Shown: positions 12,926 to 24,979 of the stretch, in pieces | Numbering within the stretch: position 1 is the stretch's first letter | How the letters are laid out: each line of letters starts with the position of its first letter | DNA from: Rhytidiadelphus loreus | Taxonomy: Eukaryota; Streptophyta; Bryopsida; Hypnales; Hylocomiaceae | DNA length: 64,000 nucleotides | NCBI GenBank assembly: GCA_947034895.1 | Contig: OX344762.1 | Location: forward strand, 3,164,501 to 3,228,500 | Direction: 5' to 3' | Translations under genes and position numbers: made by a program | The notes under the pieces: model-generated | The model's input: only the letters and a program-made list of their open reading frames with translations | Databases searched by the model: none | Told to the model about the DNA's origin: nothing

Positions 12926-13215
12926 TTTCAAGCTTTTTCTTGTCAAGAATATGTTTTTGGTGATATACCTTTATTTATTTGTTTTTTCACCATTCTTCCC
13001 AATGCATCATTTTGTCATGTTCTTTACCTCGTCAACATGCATGGAATCACATGCTTGTAGTTTATATGTACTATCTACCCAAAATCTTTGTTTGAATGGA
13101 TGGACATGACACAATTCGATCATTTTAAATGAGTCTTAGACAAAAATAATAGAAAGCAAAGACTTATATGTGATAGTCAAACATTGCTTGAAGGATTGTT
13201 ATAAAATCCAAAGTC

Positions 13216-14361
13216 ATGGAATCCCAATATACGCCATTGGAACAAGTAGGGCAAGGAACCTATGGATGGGTTTGGAAAGCTCTTGAGAATGACACCAAAG
13301 AAGTGGTGGCTATAAAACAATTAAAGAGTAAATCCATTGCCAAAAGATATGAGAAGGGAAGAAAATTGGAGGAAATAGTGGCTTTGGAGGCCTTACAAGG
13401 TCATCCTCATATTATACAATTAAAACAAGTTGCAAAATGCGGTGATGAGTTGTTTTATGTATTTGAATACATGCCAACCAATCTGTTGAAAATGATTGGT
13501 GATAGAACCCTTCCATCTGAAGTGGAAATTCAATCATGGATGTATCAAATTCTACAAGCAACGGCCTACATGCACAGCAAGCGATATGTTCATCGTGACC
13601 TTAAGCCAGAGAACATTCTAGCCAAGGAAGGGACCTTGAAGCTAGCCGACTTTGGTCTATCAAAGGAGATGGGCCTTTGTTCAAATACCTCTACCATGCC
13701 CGCATATAAGTTGGGGTACTGTGGAAAAGAAGGTTGCACGTGCGGATGTAACACCACCAATATGTGCACCCTATGGTATCGAGCACCTGAGATCCTACTT
13801 TGTTCTCCATCCTATTCAACATGTACAGACATGTGGTCTTTAGGGGTCATTATGGCAGAGATGTTTCGATCTCGACCCCTTTTTCGTGGCACAAGTGAAC
13901 AAAATCAATTTGATCAAATTTGTGCAGTACTTGGTTCACCCCACTATTACAAACAAGATTGGAAAGAAGGACGTAGACTTGCTAATGCTTGCAACTTCGA
14001 GCTCAAAAATTTATTCCCAATGGTCAACCTTGCAAGCTGCATTCCTCATGCAAGCGATTTAGCCTTGGATTTGATGGAGTCATTGATAATTTGGGATCCA
14101 AAAAAACGCCTCACCGCATTACAAGCCTTACATCATCCCTTTTTCAAAGCCGAACCAAGCTTGCATCCCAACAATTCTACTTTAATGTCAACTTGTAAAC
14201 CTATAACTCTTCATCAACCAATTGGGCATCAACAAGGCATCAACAAGGCATCATATGACTTATACAATGAAGAAGAATGCCTTGCTTGGAACATGTTGCA
14301 TGATCAAACAAGCAAGCAATTTCATTCAACTAAATTTGTTAGTAGCGAGTTAGTTGCATGA
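13216..14361 (+). CDS. CMGC/RCK-like Ser/Thr protein kinase with Cys-rich activation segment (copy 1)
   Basis: A 381-residue single-exon kinase. Visible motifs: glycine loop GQGTYGWV (12-19), VAIK lysine K34, helix-C RKLEE (E53 likely), HRDLKPEN (126-133), DFG (145-147), WYRAPE (187-192), and a C-lobe of the MAK/ICK/MOK (RCK) type with DPKKR and HHPFF. It should phosphorylate Ser/Thr in cytoplasm or nucleus; substrates are unknown. The activation segment is unusual: about 20 residues longer than in RCK kinases, with six cysteines (155, 169, 174, 176, 178, 184) and no TxY motif. RCK genes normally have introns, so a retroposed origin is possible. An AATAAA lies at 14446, 85 bp after the stop. 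The ATG is supported by agreement with copy 2 (53802) up to the start. Exact subfamily is less certain than kinase identity. Confidence 0.9.
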   Translation: MESQYTPLEQVGQGTYGWVWKALENDTKEVVAIKQLKSKSIAKRYEKGRKLEEIVALEALQGHPHIIQLKQVAKCGDELFYVFEYMPTNLLKMIGDRTLPSEVEIQSWMYQILQATAYMHSKRYVHRDLKPENILAKEGTLKLADFGLSKEMGLCSNTSTMPAYKLGYCGKEGCTCGCNTTNMCTLWYRAPEILLCSPSYSTCTDMWSLGVIMAEMFRSRPLFRGTSEQNQFDQICAVLGSPHYYKQDWKEGRRLANACNFELKNLFPMVNLASCIPHASDLALDLMESLIIWDPKKRLTALQALHHPFFKAEPSLHPNNSTLMSTCKPITLHQPIGHQQGINKASYDLYNEEECLAWNMLHDQTSKQFHSTKFVSSELVA

Positions 14362-14740
14362 TTTAGATGTTAGTGTGATCTTCAATTTGTATCATGGACA
14401 TAAGTATATTATTTTGGTTCATTGAACCATCTTTTTGTTAAAGAAAATAAAAGAATTGTGTACATTGGTTTTGTTAAAAGTGCATGTGACATAATTACAA
14501 ATAGCCTATTGAAAAGAGTATATGTGTGTTTTTGGTTGCATTTGTGAAATCAATTACATTATTGCAATGAATGTTGTATAAGTTCTATTTAAGATTCAAG
14601 GATGGAAAAACATGTCTATGACATTAGATGCATGCGTTTTTTCAATATTGCAACAATGGTGAGCAACTTTTTTATTTGAAAAGATTAGAATTATTTATTT
14701 TTGAGGATGTGAAAATTTCAAATACACATGAGAATTGAAG

Positions 14741-14980
14741 CTTTGAGGTTTGTATATGTGGCATCCACGAAAATATGGTCCAGTTGTAGATAGATCCAAT
14801 ATTTGAACTAAAAACAACACTAATAAGGGTGGATATTCACTAATGTTACTACAAATTTTTTCCTTTGAGGTTCGTATATGTGGCATCCATGGAAATATGG
14901 TCCAGTTGTAGACAGATCCAATATTTGAACTAAAAAATCCACTGATAAGGGTGGATATTCATCGATGTCACAAGACAAAT
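14741..14980. repeat. 132-bp tandem duplication
   Basis: CTTTGAGGTT(T/C)GTATATGTGG begins at 14741 and again at 14873, and both units continue with ATATGGTCCAGTTGTAGA and AAGGGTGGATATTCA. Only one diverged unit is found after kinase 2 (near 55340), so the doubling post-dates the kinase duplication or was lost there. Confidence 0.75.
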
Positions 14981-14999
14981 TATATATTTTTTTCTATTG

Positions 15000-15650
15000 T
15001 GTGTTCAAACGTGTAAAAGTTATGTTTTTGGATTGATTTTCTCTATTGTGTGTTTTTGGATTGACTACTAATCTGTACTTCAACTTTCTCAAGAATCTAA
15101 TTTTTTTGGACATCCAATAATTACTTTAAAAGTTATATTTTTTGTGTTGACCTTGGACCCAAACTTCTTTTCTTTCATTTTTTTGAGATTGGAAAATCAA
15201 ATGACTTTCTTAAGAGTCTAATTTTTAGATGCATCCAATAATTAATTTAAAAGTTATATTTTTTTGTGTTGACCTGGACCCAAACTTCTTTTCTATCATT
15301 TTTTTTGAGATTTTTTTGAGATTGGAAAATTGAATGACTTTCTTAGGAGTCTAATTTTTAGACGCATCCAATAATTGATTTAAAAGTTGTGTTGACCTTG
15401 GACCCAAACTTCTTTTCTATCATTTTTTTGAGATTGGAAAATTGAATGGCTTTCTTAGGAGTCTAATTTTTATATGCATCCAATAATTGATTTAAAAGTT
15501 ATAATTTTTTTTGTTTTGACCTTGAATCCAAACCTCTGTTCTCTCATTTTTTGAGATTTTTTTTGAGTTTGGAAAATCAAATGACCTTTTAGGGAATCTA
15601 ATTTTACAAAGTTCCAATAAATAATTGGTTTAAAAGTTATGTTTTTTTAC
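15000..15650. repeat. Roughly 120-130-bp minisatellite, about five units
   Basis: Units share GACCTTGGACCCAAACTTCT, TTTTTTGAGATTGGAAAAT, GAGTCTAATTTTTAGA and CATCCAATAATT, repeated near 15150, 15270, 15400 and 15520 with length variation. Non-coding. Confidence 0.75.
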
Positions 15651-16558
15651 ATGCATTATTTTCAAAGATGTTATTTGAAGTCTTTAGATTCTTAGTATTA
15701 TTTTGCTTTGACTTCTTCTTAAGTCAAGTCTCTACTCAAATTTAAAGTGTTTAGATCTTTTGCAAAGTGGAGTTTGAGTTATGGGACTCATAAACTTGAC
15801 AAAGTCACAAACTTGACAAAGCCACATTGCCAAGGGTATTTAGATCTTTTTGCAAACTTGTAAAGTCACATTGTCCAAAGGTCTTAAAATCTTTTTTCCA
15901 AAACCTTAAAATGAAAAATCATGGTTTTGCTCTTTACTTGGTCATGTCTCACACATACATTACTTTTAAACCCCAAAATTTTAAGGCAAGAACCTGTTAC
16001 AAATCAAGAATAAGATCCTACATTATTTTACAAATTCTCAAAAATGGATAAATTTTGATTTGAAAATCTATTTTTAGAAGGTTCTATATTTGACAATTTT
16101 CGGAGTATTCTCTAAATTTTGACCCAAGAAACATCAGGGGTTAATTCTCATTCCATTTTTACATATGGAAAAGTAATTGGCACTTTCACGGAAATTCCCT
16201 GCCAGGTCCTGACAACTAGCTGGGCGTACGTGACTGCCGGCGTGCGTTTAGGCCGCTGATATTCTTAAATTCCTCCTTCATTGCTTAAATTGCTTAAATT
16301 GCTTCATGTTCTATGCCCAAAATTTCGTTCGCTTTCTTAAAACATCGATCGGAGCTTGCTCCTGCACAGCTTCAAATGAAACCAGGGTACGTTCTACTTT
16401 AGTATTTGCAGCCTAGTCAGGGCCATGTTGTGTCCATGATCGATCTGATATATTGCGAAGGATCGATTGTATCCGGTTGAAGCGTTCTAGCTTGGCAAGA
16501 GAGTCATCAAGGCAGTGACAAAATTCGAATTCTTGTCTGTGCAGTTCTGCAAATCACA
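15651..16558. other. Gene-free spacer
   Basis: No gene recognised. AGGGGTTAA at 16137-16144 resembles an isolated right end of the TTAA family, but no matching left end was found. Confidence 0.5.
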
Positions 16559-17200
16559 TGCATTGCTCTGCAACTGATCTCAAGCTGCAATTGCAAGCAC
16601 ACAGAAATATAATATGCAAACACATCACTTCAACAAATGAATCTTTCAAATATACAAATGCCATAACAGAAAACAGAAAACTAAATATATAATAATCAAA
16701 GCTGCAGCCTAGCTAGCTAGGAACTGTCACGCTCAAAGCTCTATGAACTCGGAACTGAATTCCAGAAGCACTTGCACCTAATGCATGTAGCAACCACCTC
16801 CCCCAAAGCGGTGAATGGGTACATTAATTACCAGTAGACATGTAGCAAATTAACAAATCTGAACATACTGTATGTTGTAGATAATTTAGTTTCCAAAGCT
16901 CACAGAAACACAGTTGCTCACCCCTCACGCACCGGAACGTAACTGCATCGGCATGCGCTGAGAGTTGCAAGAACTAATTTAATTCACCACCCACAATCAG
17001 CCGTTCAAGAACCCAATTGAAAGCCCGTTAGATTTCGGAAGGAAAATGCACAAGAATGTTCGGAATGTAACACCTCGGACTGCACAACGACGACAATGAC
17101 TGTACACCAGGCTTATCCCTGGAACTCACCACTCACTAACGAATGACGGTCCACGTACAGCACTAATCAGGTGCATAAAAAAGTCCATGAAATGACGAAC
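16559..17200. repeat. Duplicated block alpha, copy 2 (upstream of the PELP1-like gene)
   Basis: Matches 11772-12780 over its whole length apart from the 390-bp segment missing here. It lies about 750 bp before the PELP1-like start codon, so it may be part of that gene's upstream region or a repeat that landed there. Confidence 0.8.
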
Positions 17201-17943
17201 TGAAATTAGGTACCCCATTCATCGACCAAAAAAATGTCGAGAAATTACAGACGAGGATATATCAACAGAGATACTGCATTTGGAGCTAGCATGGATGGAA
17301 AAATTACAGAGAGGTTGGAATCAAGTAGAATGCTAATCAAGGTCTCGAATTCAAAGGCAGACACTGTCGACTTACTAATCATGGAAACTGGAGGCTAGCT
17401 AGGGCAAAGAAAAAACGCTTTGAAATGGAGAAAAGGCTAACCTTTGTAGCTGTCAGTTGCAGCCAGCCAGCCAGAGCAGCTCTTGGGCTTCTCGTCCCCT
17501 TCCTTCCGTTTCTCTTCCTCTTCTTATGCCAGTGCTTGTGTCTGAATGCCTCTCCATCTTCCTCATGGCGGCCTTCCATCCATCCCCTCAACTTCCAACT
17601 ATTTGGAGTACCACCACTTCTTGTCATCATCGCCCGCAGCCGCTACTGCGTAGGGCTATGCTGGAGGCAGTGGCATCATCAAACTCATCCACAGCATCTC
17701 ATCATGGTTAGCAAGGTCTTTGATTTTGTGGATTATGTGGATTGAGTGGATTGAATTGAATGTGCTGATTGATTCTACCGCAATTTGTTTGTTTTTCGTT
17801 TGGGTGATCTTGTTGTGGTTGCATTTGAAAAAATCAGGGTTCAGGTGGGGTGGGGTTGCAAATGGGATTGGAGGTGGAGATCAAGGTCTTCTGTGTCCTT
17901 GAAGCTGCTGTAAGAGATTCAAGAGTGAACCTTTGATTGATGC

Positions 17944-20900
17944 ATGCCAGCTATGGCGTTTGAGGAGCCTTTGCACAGCATGCATGACCAGGGGCTGCGG
18001 CCCAGGCTGTTGCATTCCGTCATGGCGAACCATCTGCCAGATGACAAGCAGGTGACCAGGGCTCCCGGGCAATTGGCTATGGCGGTGGCATCTCTTCGTC
18101 GACATCACTTGCTGTGGGAAAGCTCCCTGGTCGCTGGCCCGGGGTTGCATTTTATGCCAGGCGCCAAGTGCTTGGATGTCAACAAAGGAGCTGTGGACGC
18201 ATGGGTCGAGAAACTGCTGAATCTTCTCTCCAGCACTGTAGTATGTACTACCCCATGTGCCTTCAACCTTGCTGCCTTCCAAGTTCATAAGTCTGTCCAT
18301 TAGGTTTTGCAACAATTGTCATTGTCCGTGAGCGCAGTTTCTGCTGTGAATCGACCTTGCGGAGAGTTCTCTCTCCGTTCAACATGACGAGGAGGTTTCA
18401 GTTATCTTGTTACCCTTCTTTAGCAATTAGGTCAATCTTTTGGAGTTACAGGAGATTGTGGCGTTGGGGTATGGCAGGCAGAGAACAGGTGGGCTGGAGC
18501 GTGTCTGCTTGGCGTGACTTGCCAAGAGTGCACTCGGCAACGCTTCTTGGAATGTTACAGTTTGTGGTTTACGAAGTTGTTGTTGCCTCTCAAGGTGTGT
18601 GTCTGAGAATAAATTCTGCCCTTACTGTTTCAAAATGTAGTAACACGCTTGATCCTCATATCGATGATATAAAAGAACTATATCATTCAACTTTGTGAGT
18701 GTGCTCTGTTCATCATGAATTGAAAATAGTAGATTGCTCACTTCGTAAGCTGGATCATGATTTCCAAATGCAGCAACCAACAGATCCTATCTTTGTAAGA
18801 GCATCTGCCTGCGCTTCGCTTACTGATCTCATTGTCAGGTATGCTCACAATTCTTTCCAGGATGAAGGCTAATGTATGCACTGGAACCGTGAATTTTACT
18901 ATTGACAAGACAATTTTGAGTCTTTAGGTTAGGTCATGTCCTCGGACAAACGAATCATATATGTTTGTGTCAGTTAAACCCTAAAAGAACAAGAAGCCCA
19001 AATTGGGCCTTATGTTCAGCAGTTTTGAGTAGGTCATATGTGGGCTTCTTATTTGTTCAATTTTTAATGTACTTTTGACCAACACATACATTGATCTTCA
19101 CTGATCCTAGTGATACAGAATTTGACCCCATCTGAATTACATGGTGCTATTATGATCAATTAGTCGCTTTAAAACCATGAATCTTTGGTCTTTTAGGGGT
19201 TGAGGTCACGATGATGATACAGTCTGCGTGCCACCTAGTGCAGATTAGGAGGCCTGATTGAATTTGCTGGCGTGCGACGAGATGGTGCCAATCTCATCTC
19301 CAAGTTGGTGCAACCCTTGCTGCAGATACTTGGGGACAAGGACTCATGTGGCATTTGGGTTTGTACCCAGGGTGGCTTGCACTTTGGGGTAGTTTGATGG
19401 ATTATCAGACTCAACTCATGACTGACCGTTGATTATTGCTTTCAGTTATCACTTGTTTGTGAAATTATTTGCATCTCTGATAAGTTACGGTCTAGACTGG
19501 TTGTTTTGCAACCTATCTTGCAGTGGAATCCTAAGATGGCTCTGTTTGCAGAATGAGGCGATGGACCTGCTCTCTGCTTTGTTGCGATATTTTCCGGCCT
19601 GCCTGCGTCAACAGTCTAGCAGTGTATGTGCACACACTCACCATTTGTTTTTCGCAACCTGCAATGTATGCGCTCATGTGCACAAAATTTGGTTAGATTT
19701 TGCTGATCTTTTTTCCTTCTGCATTCTGTCAGGTTCCCCAATGAATGTTATTGAACTATAAGGTAGTTGTTGCTGTGTGCAGTTGGAGGCTTTGCTGGTG
19801 GCACGGATCATGGATGTGGAATGCTATACAACCATTCCTCAGGTATGGGCTTGCTGCTGACTGCAGATATTGCATGATTTTCTTCGCAAGTAATTCCTCA
19901 CTTCTCAGTTTCGTATCAAAATTAATTATGGGGATTAAGGTGAAGGATGTTAAAGCATTTCGATATGTGAAGGAGTGTGATTTGGGGAGATGTCTAGTGC
20001 TGTGGAGATCTTTGGATACAAGAATAAAATCTGCTGAGGTCAAATTTTAATCACTAAGTATGAATTTCTTATGCAATCATTCAAAGTGGGAGGTTGCAGA
20101 TCCCAAATGAAGGGATAGTAGGCAACCCCATTCCATTCAAATATGAGTGAACCTGTTTCAAAAAAAAAAAAAAGTGTGAGTGGACGTAGACATTAGGCAA
20201 GTCAAGCTTACAGCACTCGATAATTGAAGGCCAACCAAGTGTGTTGGAAGAGATGAGTTGCTGCTGATAACAATGGTCAGTCAATACGAGATCGGATCAG
20301 GTCCCCAATGGTTCTAGTATCCTCTAACAAATTTTATGGGATTGCGAAAGAGCTTCACCATGCACCGGAATGTCACAAAGAAAACCTCGCATAACATTTT
20401 TTTCTGAGTATGTCATAAATTGACACAGATGAGAGCGAAGCTAATAAATAATACTCGTTTCAATTATTTTCGACAGAAATGTGCCAAAGCATTGGCGCTT
20501 CTTCCGAAAGCCCATGGAGACGCTACAACTTGGAGCTCTTTATTGCGCCGCATTCTGATTGCTACGAACTCCGAGCTTGACTTTGCCTTTGCAGGCATGG
20601 AAGATGGTGGGTAATTCGGTGGAACTTAACACCAGAAAGTTCCCAAATCATCAAATCTCGTTACAAATTCAAGCTTCAACCTCCCATAAATGTATCAAAT
20701 CTAACATTTTGTTACAGTTTCCACTGCAGAGGACGCTATTGCATCCTTGTTGCCACGAGGGCAAGAGCCTCCTTGGCCACTAGGGGGTCGGGCAGTTCCT
20801 TCAAACGCCTGTATACAACCGGGGAAAAGCCTCTGGCAGCAGCTGGTACCCCGAGTTTCGAATTTGCTGCAATGCTGCAACTACCTGTTAACTAGTCCTT

Positions 20901-23900
20901 TTCCAGTACCGGTATGTATGCTCACATCTATGAAATTTTTTTCTGTCAGAGCCATAGAAACTATCCATCATGCGAATCGGCAAGGACTCCAATGAGGTGC
21001 TTTAATTGGCAAAAACAAAAGGCGCCTGGTTTCTAAACTGATGGCTGTGCGTCTGGTGTTGTGACCGTTTGAGCACATTGAAACTCCGTAGTAATTTGGC
21101 AATGGATGACATGCTTATCGCGTGCAGCAACATTATGACTAAGAGGTAACGATAAAAAGAGAGCTCATTTTTATTATTTTTGGGATTGGGAAAGGTACCG
21201 GCTCCCTTGGGTCCATTGCTGGCCCTCAGTATGCGTATTCTACGAGTGGATGGCTCCAGGTTATCGTCAGCTTCACGGCTAGGACCGCCGATACCCTCTT
21301 CACATCAAGCTGCTCTGTGTTCTGAACTCCCCGCCTTGCATCTTACTGCTCTAAATCTCGTAGCCTCAACATTGCGTGGCATTCGCAGGTATTATCTACC
21401 TTCCTCATGCCTCATTCTCACATTTAGAGCAGCTAAGGGTCAATTCACAGTATGCAGGTTCGTTTCCTTATAATAGATGGATGTACACTGAATCCTCTCT
21501 AATGACACACTTTGGAATTGCACATTCCCTGAATATCCTGAGAATCTGTCACGGTTTGCGCACATCTGATTGGAAAACTTCCGCATGTAAAAATGTGGAC
21601 ACGTGAGAGTGCATTTAGAATCCCCTCCCCCCGTTGTTGAGTCATTACAGAGGGTTGAGTGTACATGCGAAAAAACTGAAAGAGGCATTGCTTACATGAT
21701 TTAGTTATTCTCGATCTTTGACAGTCAACTTCTACCACGAGCTGCTGATCTTGTGCGCTTGATCACCGACTACTTCCGGCGTTGCGGAGGGGTGCATGCA
21801 ACACTGCGCATCAAGCTTTATTCTATTGCTCGCCATCTCTTCGTGGCAATGGGAGCCGGTAATGAGCAGCATACTACTTTTATCTCAGGTCCTACTGTTT
21901 CGTTGTATTTCGTTTTGTGATTGCAAATATACTACAGTTGAAAATAAAGAGGTAGTTTTAACCCGAAAAGGACTCAAGGGACCAAAACTTCCAACTTGGG
22001 CCTCTTAACAGTTTTGAGTAGGTCATAAGCAGACTTCATCTAGTCCGATTATTATTATTACTTCACCAACACCTGCAATGTTCTTCGTTGATTCTGGTGA
22101 TATATAGAAGAGCCTCACCTGAATTCTTTGTTTCACATTATATTCGACTGAATTGGAATCTTGAAAACCGTAAATCCTTGGTCCTTTGAACGGTTACTAA
22201 ATCCGCTTCGGAATTAATTAGTTTATTGACCAACGGACATGCCATCGACGTAGGAATGGCGTCTGGATTAGCACCAGCCATTGTGGGCAATGCACTTTCA
22301 GACTTGAAAGGTTCCACTTCGGGGGTGAACATCTTGTCTCCCAAGTTTGGCCGAGGACCTCGCATCAACAATTCTGTCTGGGCTTCGAGTGGATGGAGTG
22401 GCGCCCAGGTTCCCAACTCAAAAAAGCGAAAGGAACCAGGTGGCATGCCAGGCGAACACCCAGGCAGTGGTATGGTGGAAGCAGCCATGTCGACAGGGGA
22501 GGGGACCGCCCCTATTGCTGTTCAAATCGCTGCTCTCCAGGCCCTCGAGGCTCTTCTTACATCAGTGAGTTTTCTTGCCCTCGCGCCCCACCAATGCTGT
22601 GTCTTGAATTGAAAAACACAATCTTCGTTCACTAAATTGGCAATTTTCCATTTGTCAAAGTGAGATGCACTAGTGGTTCTTCCTTTCTAAATAGGGCAGG
22701 TGTAGATTCAAGTTTTGCATAGTTCAAATTTTTTGCCAATTTAATGGAAATCCCCTCTAGCCTTGTCAAGTCAGAAAATATCAGAACGAATGACTCCGAG
22801 AAAATGCTGGATAAGACTTTTCTTGTGCAACTGCAAGAAGTCTAAGTCCGGCCTCTGTTTGAGGATCAAAAGTGAGAATGTTCTTTTTTAAGCTTCAATT
22901 TTGTTTCGCTCCTGTGCAACTGGGTTTCAATGCTTCAACTCGCCAGGATTGACGTTACTTAATCTTCGTCAATCTGCTGTTAGGGCGGGGCTTTACTTCC
23001 AGACCGCTGGAGAGCAGAAGTGGACGCAGTTCTAGCCAGTGTGGCGATGGCTGCTGCAACGGGAACCATATCGGCCAGTCTCACATTGGAAGAAGAAACC
23101 AACTTCATGGAGGGGACCAGTATTACGAGCTCCTCGTCCGGAGACTTTCAGGTGGCCGCGTATCAAGCGCTTCTGGCATCCCTCCTCTCTCCCTGCTGTC
23201 ATCGGCCTCCATACTTAGCCCAAGGACTGGCAGTATTTCGAAACGGTAAATCATCACCCTGGCATGCTCTTCTCCCCAAGGTGGACGATACCATTACGTC
23301 GCTTCATTACGATTGCTGTCAATGCGGAGATCACTCAATAGAGCTCACTGGAGATATCAATTTGGGTACAAGAGCCAAATCTTCTATAGATCAATTTTTC
23401 CTCACTCAATGAAAGATGATTTCTTAAGTAATTACACAAAGGGGGAGGTTGTAGACTACTATTGAAGAGACAGTAGGCAGCCTCGTTTCCATTCAAGATC
23501 AGTGACCGTAAGTAGACACATAGCCAAGTCATGCTTACACCAACGGTTGTTAATTGAAGGTACCAAGTGTTGATTGGAAGACACAAGTTACTAGTGGTAA
23601 CAGGGGTCAGTCAAATGGGAGGGGTTCAAATAGTTAGTCCTTGACCTTCCTAAGGAATCGGTAGTTCAATTAATCGGTGTCCTGATCCCCTCCCATTGAC
23701 TGACCAGTTGATACATTTCCTAAGGCCATTGGCTTCAGGCAATCCTAAGACCTTGTTTTGTGATTGTTCCAGGACGTCAGGAGGCAGGCACGGAGGCGGC
23801 TGCAGTGTGTGCACACGCTCTTCTAGCCCTGGAGCCCCTGATCCACCCTCGCTGCCTTCCACCTGCAGGCACCCCTGCAGCATTAGCAGCCGGCATGTCT

Positions 23901-24979
23901 GCAGGCCGAGCCACGAGTGCCACTCTGGTGCCGCACATACAGAGACCCAGCAACAAGCCTACGAACATTCCAGCACCGAGTCCCCAGCTCCCAACCAACA
24001 ATGGATTTGCTGTTCCAGCTTCAGTGTCAGCCTTGAAGATTGGGCAACTGGCAATGGACCCCTGGGCCGAGGTGGATACATGGCTGGGGTACGGGGAGGA
24101 TTTCGGGGGTGACGACAGCTTGTTTTACCCCGAAACAGATGGCATTTTAGTTGAGGATTTTACTGGCGCTCAAGGCTATGGAGTCTCTCTTCTCAACGGC
24201 TGTGAAGCAAACGTACCCCAGGTCAGTTTTTTTCCTTTCATATTTGGATGAGCTAGGCTACAGAATTTGGGTGAGGCTACAGACTTGCGCATTATATTAT
24301 TGGTATCTTCAATACAGTTTCACTGATTTCTGGCTAACTAATTACATCTTCCCTTTTTCAATTTCCTATAAGCTTGTAGCTAGAACAAAATCATTGTCAA
24401 ATTCTAGAAATTTTTAGCCAAAAAAGAGAATGCCTGTCGCAGGTAGCAGCCCCTTGCAGTGAAGCCAATGGGGAGAAACTGGCGGAGGGCTCCATGGACT
24501 TGAGAACCCAAAGGGAAATGTTGCATACTCTGCAGCAAAGCATGGACGGAGCTCAATCCAGCCCCTTGGAGAAGCATGCGAACCCTCTGGAGGGGTCTCA
24601 GTTTCAGGAGCAAACCAGGGTGCTGACCTCCACTACCCTGGAATCCTCCTCACAAGGGCAGAGTGTGCAGGACAATATTGCCAGACCTGGTCAAGACGCG
24701 GAAGCCATTTCTATGTGTGTAGATATTCCGGTGGCAAAAGCTTCAGCTGTAGGCATGGGTGGTTTCCCTGATAACAACCAAGATGTAGAGTTATGTCCCA
24801 GCTTGGCAAAGTTCGCTGCGGGAATCAGTCTCCCACCCTCGGAGGCTAATGCTTCCTATCCTGCTGCTGAGGATACATTTGCCTATTCCAATGAACCCGT
24901 GGACATTACAACCGACTCGGATTCCGAAGATCCTCTCCAGGACGTTGTGGATGGAGATGCAGACCCCGAGTCAGATTGA
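17944..24979 (+). CDS. PELP1/Rix1-like ribosome biogenesis protein, 14 exons
   Basis: Spliced coding exons: 17944(or 17953)-18237, 18478-18594, 18774-18838, 19244-19358, 19552-19623, 19783-19842, 20477-20606, 20730-20911, 21195-21388, 21725-21858, 22254-22564, 22984-23245, 23773-24221 and 24443-24979. All joins are GT-AG and in phase, giving about 970 residues. Family landmarks in order: RPRLLHSVM and VDAWVEKLL, WAGACLLGVTCQEC, ALALLPKAHGD, LLALSMRILRVDGS, CSELPALHLTAL, LPRAADLVRLITDYFRRC, IAALQALEALLTS, PPYLAQGLAVFRNG, CAHALLALEPLIHPR, DTWLGYGEDF and an acidic tail with DVVDGDADPESD. PELP1/Rix1 proteins act in a nucleolar/nuclear complex for 60S pre-ribosome and ITS2 processing; here that role is by family. 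Exon 1 has two close in-frame ATGs, with MAFEEP the better fit. A pyrimidine-rich leader lies near 17497-17540. Introns hold two TTAA MITEs and two copies of a dispersed repeat. Confidence 0.9.
18974..19203. mobile_element. Short TTAA-type MITE in PELP1-like intron 3
   Basis: Starts after TTAA (18974-18977) with ACCCTAAAAGAACAAGAAG and ends with CTTTGGTCTTTTAGGGG before TTGA, so one flank has decayed. About 222 bp. Its interior (CAGTTTTGAGTAGGTCATA) is shared with the element at 21958-22196 in intron 10. Confidence 0.65.
19945..20330. repeat. Dispersed intronic repeat R, copy 1 (PELP1-like intron 6)
   Basis: Shares TATGAATTTCTTATGCAAT, CAAAGTGGGAGGTTG, CCCCATT(T)CCATTCAAA and CAGTATCCTC-like blocks with 59948-60290, and more weakly with 23283-23645. 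All copies are in the same orientation as the host genes. About 350-390 bp, no coding potential, no clear terminal repeats; SINE-like, but class unproven. Confidence 0.65.
21958..22196. mobile_element. Short TTAA-type MITE in PELP1-like intron 10
   Basis: Starts after TTAA (21958-21961) with CCCGAAAAGGACTCAAGG and ends with CCTTGGTCCTTTGAACGG before TTAC. It shares its interior with the element in intron 3 and is more diverged at the ends. Confidence 0.55.
23283..23645. repeat. Dispersed intronic repeat R, copy 2 (PELP1-like intron 12)
   Basis: Diverged copy of the repeat at 19945 and 59948: GGGGGAGGTTGTAGAC, CGTTTCCATTCAAGATCAGT, AGCCAAGTCATGCTTAC. It is followed by a local inverted repeat in which GGTCAGTCAAATGGGAGGGG (from 23605) pairs imperfectly with CCCCTCCCATTGACTGACC (to 23704). 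Confidence 0.6.

Noticed and set aside
1..13000. Possible LTR retroelement remains
   Set aside because: No reverse transcriptase, integrase or protease motif, primer-binding site or paired LTR could be recognised.
16137..16144. AGGGGTTAA as a TTAA-MITE end
   Set aside because: No opposite terminus within 1 kb upstream; could be chance.
17425..17745. 106-codon plus frame before the PELP1-like gene
   Set aside because: Pyrimidine-rich leader-like sequence; it does not match the conserved N terminus, which starts at 17944/17953.
18357..18698. 113-codon plus frame
   Set aside because: It runs across exon 2 of the PELP1-like gene in the wrong frame; the conserved WAGACLLGVTCQEC is in another frame.
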